From Aureibacter tunicatorum (GTDB taxonomy: Bacteria > Bacteroidota > Bacteroidia > Cytophagales > Cyclobacteriaceae): DNA of 64,000 nucleotides. Below the pieces are notes generated by a model. It was given only the letters and a program-made list of their open reading frames with translations, was not told the origin of the DNA and searched no databases. The stretch spans positions 4,730,000 to 4,793,999 of the forward strand of contig NZ_AP025305.1 in NCBI RefSeq assembly GCF_036492635.1, written 5' to 3'. Below are positions 62,610-64,000 of this stretch, one piece after another. Both the position numbers and the translations under genes were made by a program. Positions within the stretch are counted from its first letter, which is position 1, and each line of letters begins with the position of its first letter.

Positions 62610-63332
62610 ATGATAGAGATTATTCCTTCAGTAGCGATATTAAATGGTAAAGTAGTAAGACTAACCAAAGGTGATTATAATAACTTTAAAACATACGAAG
62701 ATAGTCCTGTAGACTTAGCAACACGCTATTTGGACTGCGGAGTAAAAACTATACACCTGGTAGATCTTAATGGCGCTGTCAATGACGAACCACAAAATGA
62801 CAATATCATTGAAATTTTGAAAGCGTTTGTTCCTGTGGATATTAACTTTACAGGAGGTATTCATACAGACGGGGCCATAAGCAAAGCCTTTGAATGCGGA
62901 GCTAACTCTGTGACAATCGGGGAAGCGGCCATTGAAAAAAACAAGTTGTTCAGCGGTTGGCTTATGTCATACGGTAGAGAAAAAGTATGGCTTGCAGCTG
63001 ACTGCATTGATGGAATGATCCACACCAGAGGCTGGCAAAAAAACACGAATGTAAATATTATCGAACACATTCGTTATTTTTACGATAGAGGTCTTAAATT
63101 CGCTAAAATCACTGATATAGCTAGAGATGGCGTTTTGGAAGGTCCTAATTTCGAGTTATACCAAAAAATAGTCGAGCTGTTCCCTGATTTGAGAGTATAT
63201 GCTAGCGGAGGTGTAAGATCTATGGATGATATCCAACAACTTGAAGATATCGGAGTGAAAGGTGTGATCATTGGAAAAGCGCTTCATGAAGGCAAGCTTA
63301 ACTTGAAAGAGATTCAAAGCTTTTGCAAATAA
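62610..63332 (+). CDS. hisA: HisA-like phosphoribosyl isomerase, divergent at the first catalytic site
   Basis: A 240-residue TIM-barrel protein of the HisA/HisF family. HisA isomerises ProFAR to PRFAR in histidine synthesis. Most landmarks are present: HLVDLNGA, NFTGGI, AADCIDGMIHTRGW, ITDIARDGVLEGPN, YASGGVRSMDDI and VIIGKALHEG. However, the first strand reads IIPSVAILNGKVVRL. Family members usually have an Asp (ALDLIDG or AIDIIDG), the catalytic base, where this protein has Ala. The loop after DLNGA also departs from the usual pattern. It is not in a his operon here. It may be a lineage-specific HisA or a paralogue with altered activity. Confidence 0.75.
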   Translation: MIEIIPSVAILNGKVVRLTKGDYNNFKTYEDSPVDLATRYLDCGVKTIHLVDLNGAVNDEPQNDNIIEILKAFVPVDINFTGGIHTDGAISKAFECGANSVTIGEAAIEKNKLFSGWLMSYGREKVWLAADCIDGMIHTRGWQKNTNVNIIEHIRYFYDRGLKFAKITDIARDGVLEGPNFELYQKIVELFPDLRVYASGGVRSMDDIQQLEDIGVKGVIIGKALHEGKLNLKEIQSFCK

Positions 63333-63369
63333 CTTGTTTGCAAAATTGAATATATAACCTGTTTATTTT

Positions 63370-63396
63370 AAGCCCGAGAATTATTTCTCGGGCTTT
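63370..63396 (+). terminator. Rho-independent terminator after hisA
   Basis: A perfect 11 bp stem AAGCCCGAGAA with TTCTCGGGCTT, loop TTAT, followed by TTGTATTTTT. Confidence 0.85.
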
Positions 63397-63427
63397 TGTA
63401 TTTTTCCATTTTTTATCTATTCAGAAA

Positions 63428-64000
63428 ATGATTGATTCATTTAAACATAAAGCCAACGAAGCAGCTCTGCGCAAAACAGAGCTTGAAAAAAAGTCAAGAA
63501 ATATCGCTATCGTTAGAGTTTGTTTATTCATCTTTTTCATTTGCGGCATTATCTTCTTCGCCAACTCAAAAATGCTGGCATTAATTTACATTTCAATAGC
63601 GGCATTTATGCCTACATTCATTTTACTTCTGAAGTTTCATCAAAGAACCAAAGCAAAAAAATCATTCTACCATCATCTAGAAAATTTAAATCAAAGAGAA
63701 ATATCTCGATTGGAACATAAGTTCAACGACTTGGATGGAGGAACAGAGTTTATAAATACCAATCATAACTACTCAAGCGATCTGGACATCTTCGGAGACA
63801 AGTCATCATTATTCCAGCTCATTAACCATACGACTACAATCCACGGAAGAAAAACTCTAGCAAAATGGCTTGACAATATTCCCAGCAAAGAGACAATCAC
63901 CTCAAGACAACGAGCAATCAAAGAACTTTGCAAGCAAGAAGATTGGTGTCAAAAATTCGAAACGATAGGGCTTTCATTAAGCGAAAAGCTAAAAAATAAA
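63428..64000 (+). CDS. MutS-like protein, N-terminal part (runs off the window)
   Basis: The first 191 codons of a gene that continues beyond the window, in frame to the last base. A charged N-terminal helix is followed by two hydrophobic segments (about 27-45 and 48-66). Then comes the start of a MutS core domain: FNDLDGGTEF, SSDLDIFGDKSSLFQLINHTTT and GRKTLAKWL, the last typical of MutS domain III. Membrane-anchored MutS-related proteins of this kind are common in Bacteroidota. They lack the mismatch-binding domain I and have no proven role in mismatch repair. Confidence 0.82.
   Translation, partial: MIDSFKHKANEAALRKTELEKKSRNIAIVRVCLFIFFICGIIFFANSKMLALIYISIAAFMPTFILLLKFHQRTKAKKSFYHHLENLNQREISRLEHKFNDLDGGTEFINTNHNYSSDLDIFGDKSSLFQLINHTTTIHGRKTLAKWLDNIPSKETITSRQRAIKELCKQEDWCQKFETIGLSLSEKLKNK

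Noticed and set aside
1-64000. CRISPR array, tRNA, rRNA or insertion sequence
   Set aside because: I looked for regularly spaced repeats, tRNA-like cloverleaf ends and transposase motifs and saw none that I could support.

Overview
The window comes from a Bacteroidota genome, most likely a gliding marine Cytophagales relative. I infer this from the AT-rich sequence, the GldJ-type gliding lipoprotein, the RprX/RprY-type two-component pair, a DUF4421 protein, an ABC-permease/M1-peptidase fusion and many lipoproteins with short Bacteroidota lipoboxes. I cannot name a genus.

Region 1 (1-4759) is the distal end of an extracellular contractile injection system (eCIS) locus. It holds the tail of an unidentified gene, a 61-residue protein, a 938-residue Afp11/Afp12-like baseplate protein and, on the opposite strand, an Afp15-like AAA+ ATPase.

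Region 2 (4760-18249) holds two cassettes built on one plan: a secreted protein, then a large peptidoglycan-attacking protein, then a lipoprotein coupled to it (4 bp gap or 17 bp overlap). The two large proteins (1260 and 994 aa) share a pesticin-like lysozyme domain, three peptidoglycan-binding-like modules and one helical module. They end in different peptidases, one papain-like and one M15. The cassettes are separated by reverse-strand AAA+ genes. Two of these are almost identical over about 880 bp but have unrelated-looking N-terminal halves. A decayed fragment of a further copy, with an in-frame stop, lies beside an orphan lipoprotein gene.

Region 3 (18250-39696) starts with a third AAA+ gene and carries six proteins with one layout: a conserved N-terminal motif of about 20 residues, a [VI]Q[RK] site in most, the eCIS core domain DUF4157 with an intact HEAWH motif, a QR junction, and then an unrelated C-terminal domain. 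The C-terminal domains are a permuted papain-like fold, a LanM/DUF4135-like kinase fold, Het-C, a tandem pair with a shared unknown domain, and one unknown. The Het-C protein is followed after 2 bp by a lipoprotein and then by a paralogue of that lipoprotein. An S41 peptidase and an SMP-30-like lipoprotein sit within the region on the other strand.

Region 4 (39697-64000) looks chromosomal: two ABC transporter units, gldJ, mfd, a LEA14-like lipoprotein, a large DUF3352-like protein, a secreted endonuclease/exonuclease/phosphatase protein, lysA, a DUF4421 protein, rprX/rprY-like genes, a divergent hisA and the start of a MutS-like gene.

Taken together, the sequence suggests an eCIS with a large modular payload set. 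The AAA+ proteins may assemble the particle or load payloads, the N-terminal motif and DUF4157 may mark or process cargo, and the coupled lipoproteins may protect the producer from the payloads that attack the cell envelope. The domain calls rest on visible motifs. The loading, processing and immunity roles are inference.
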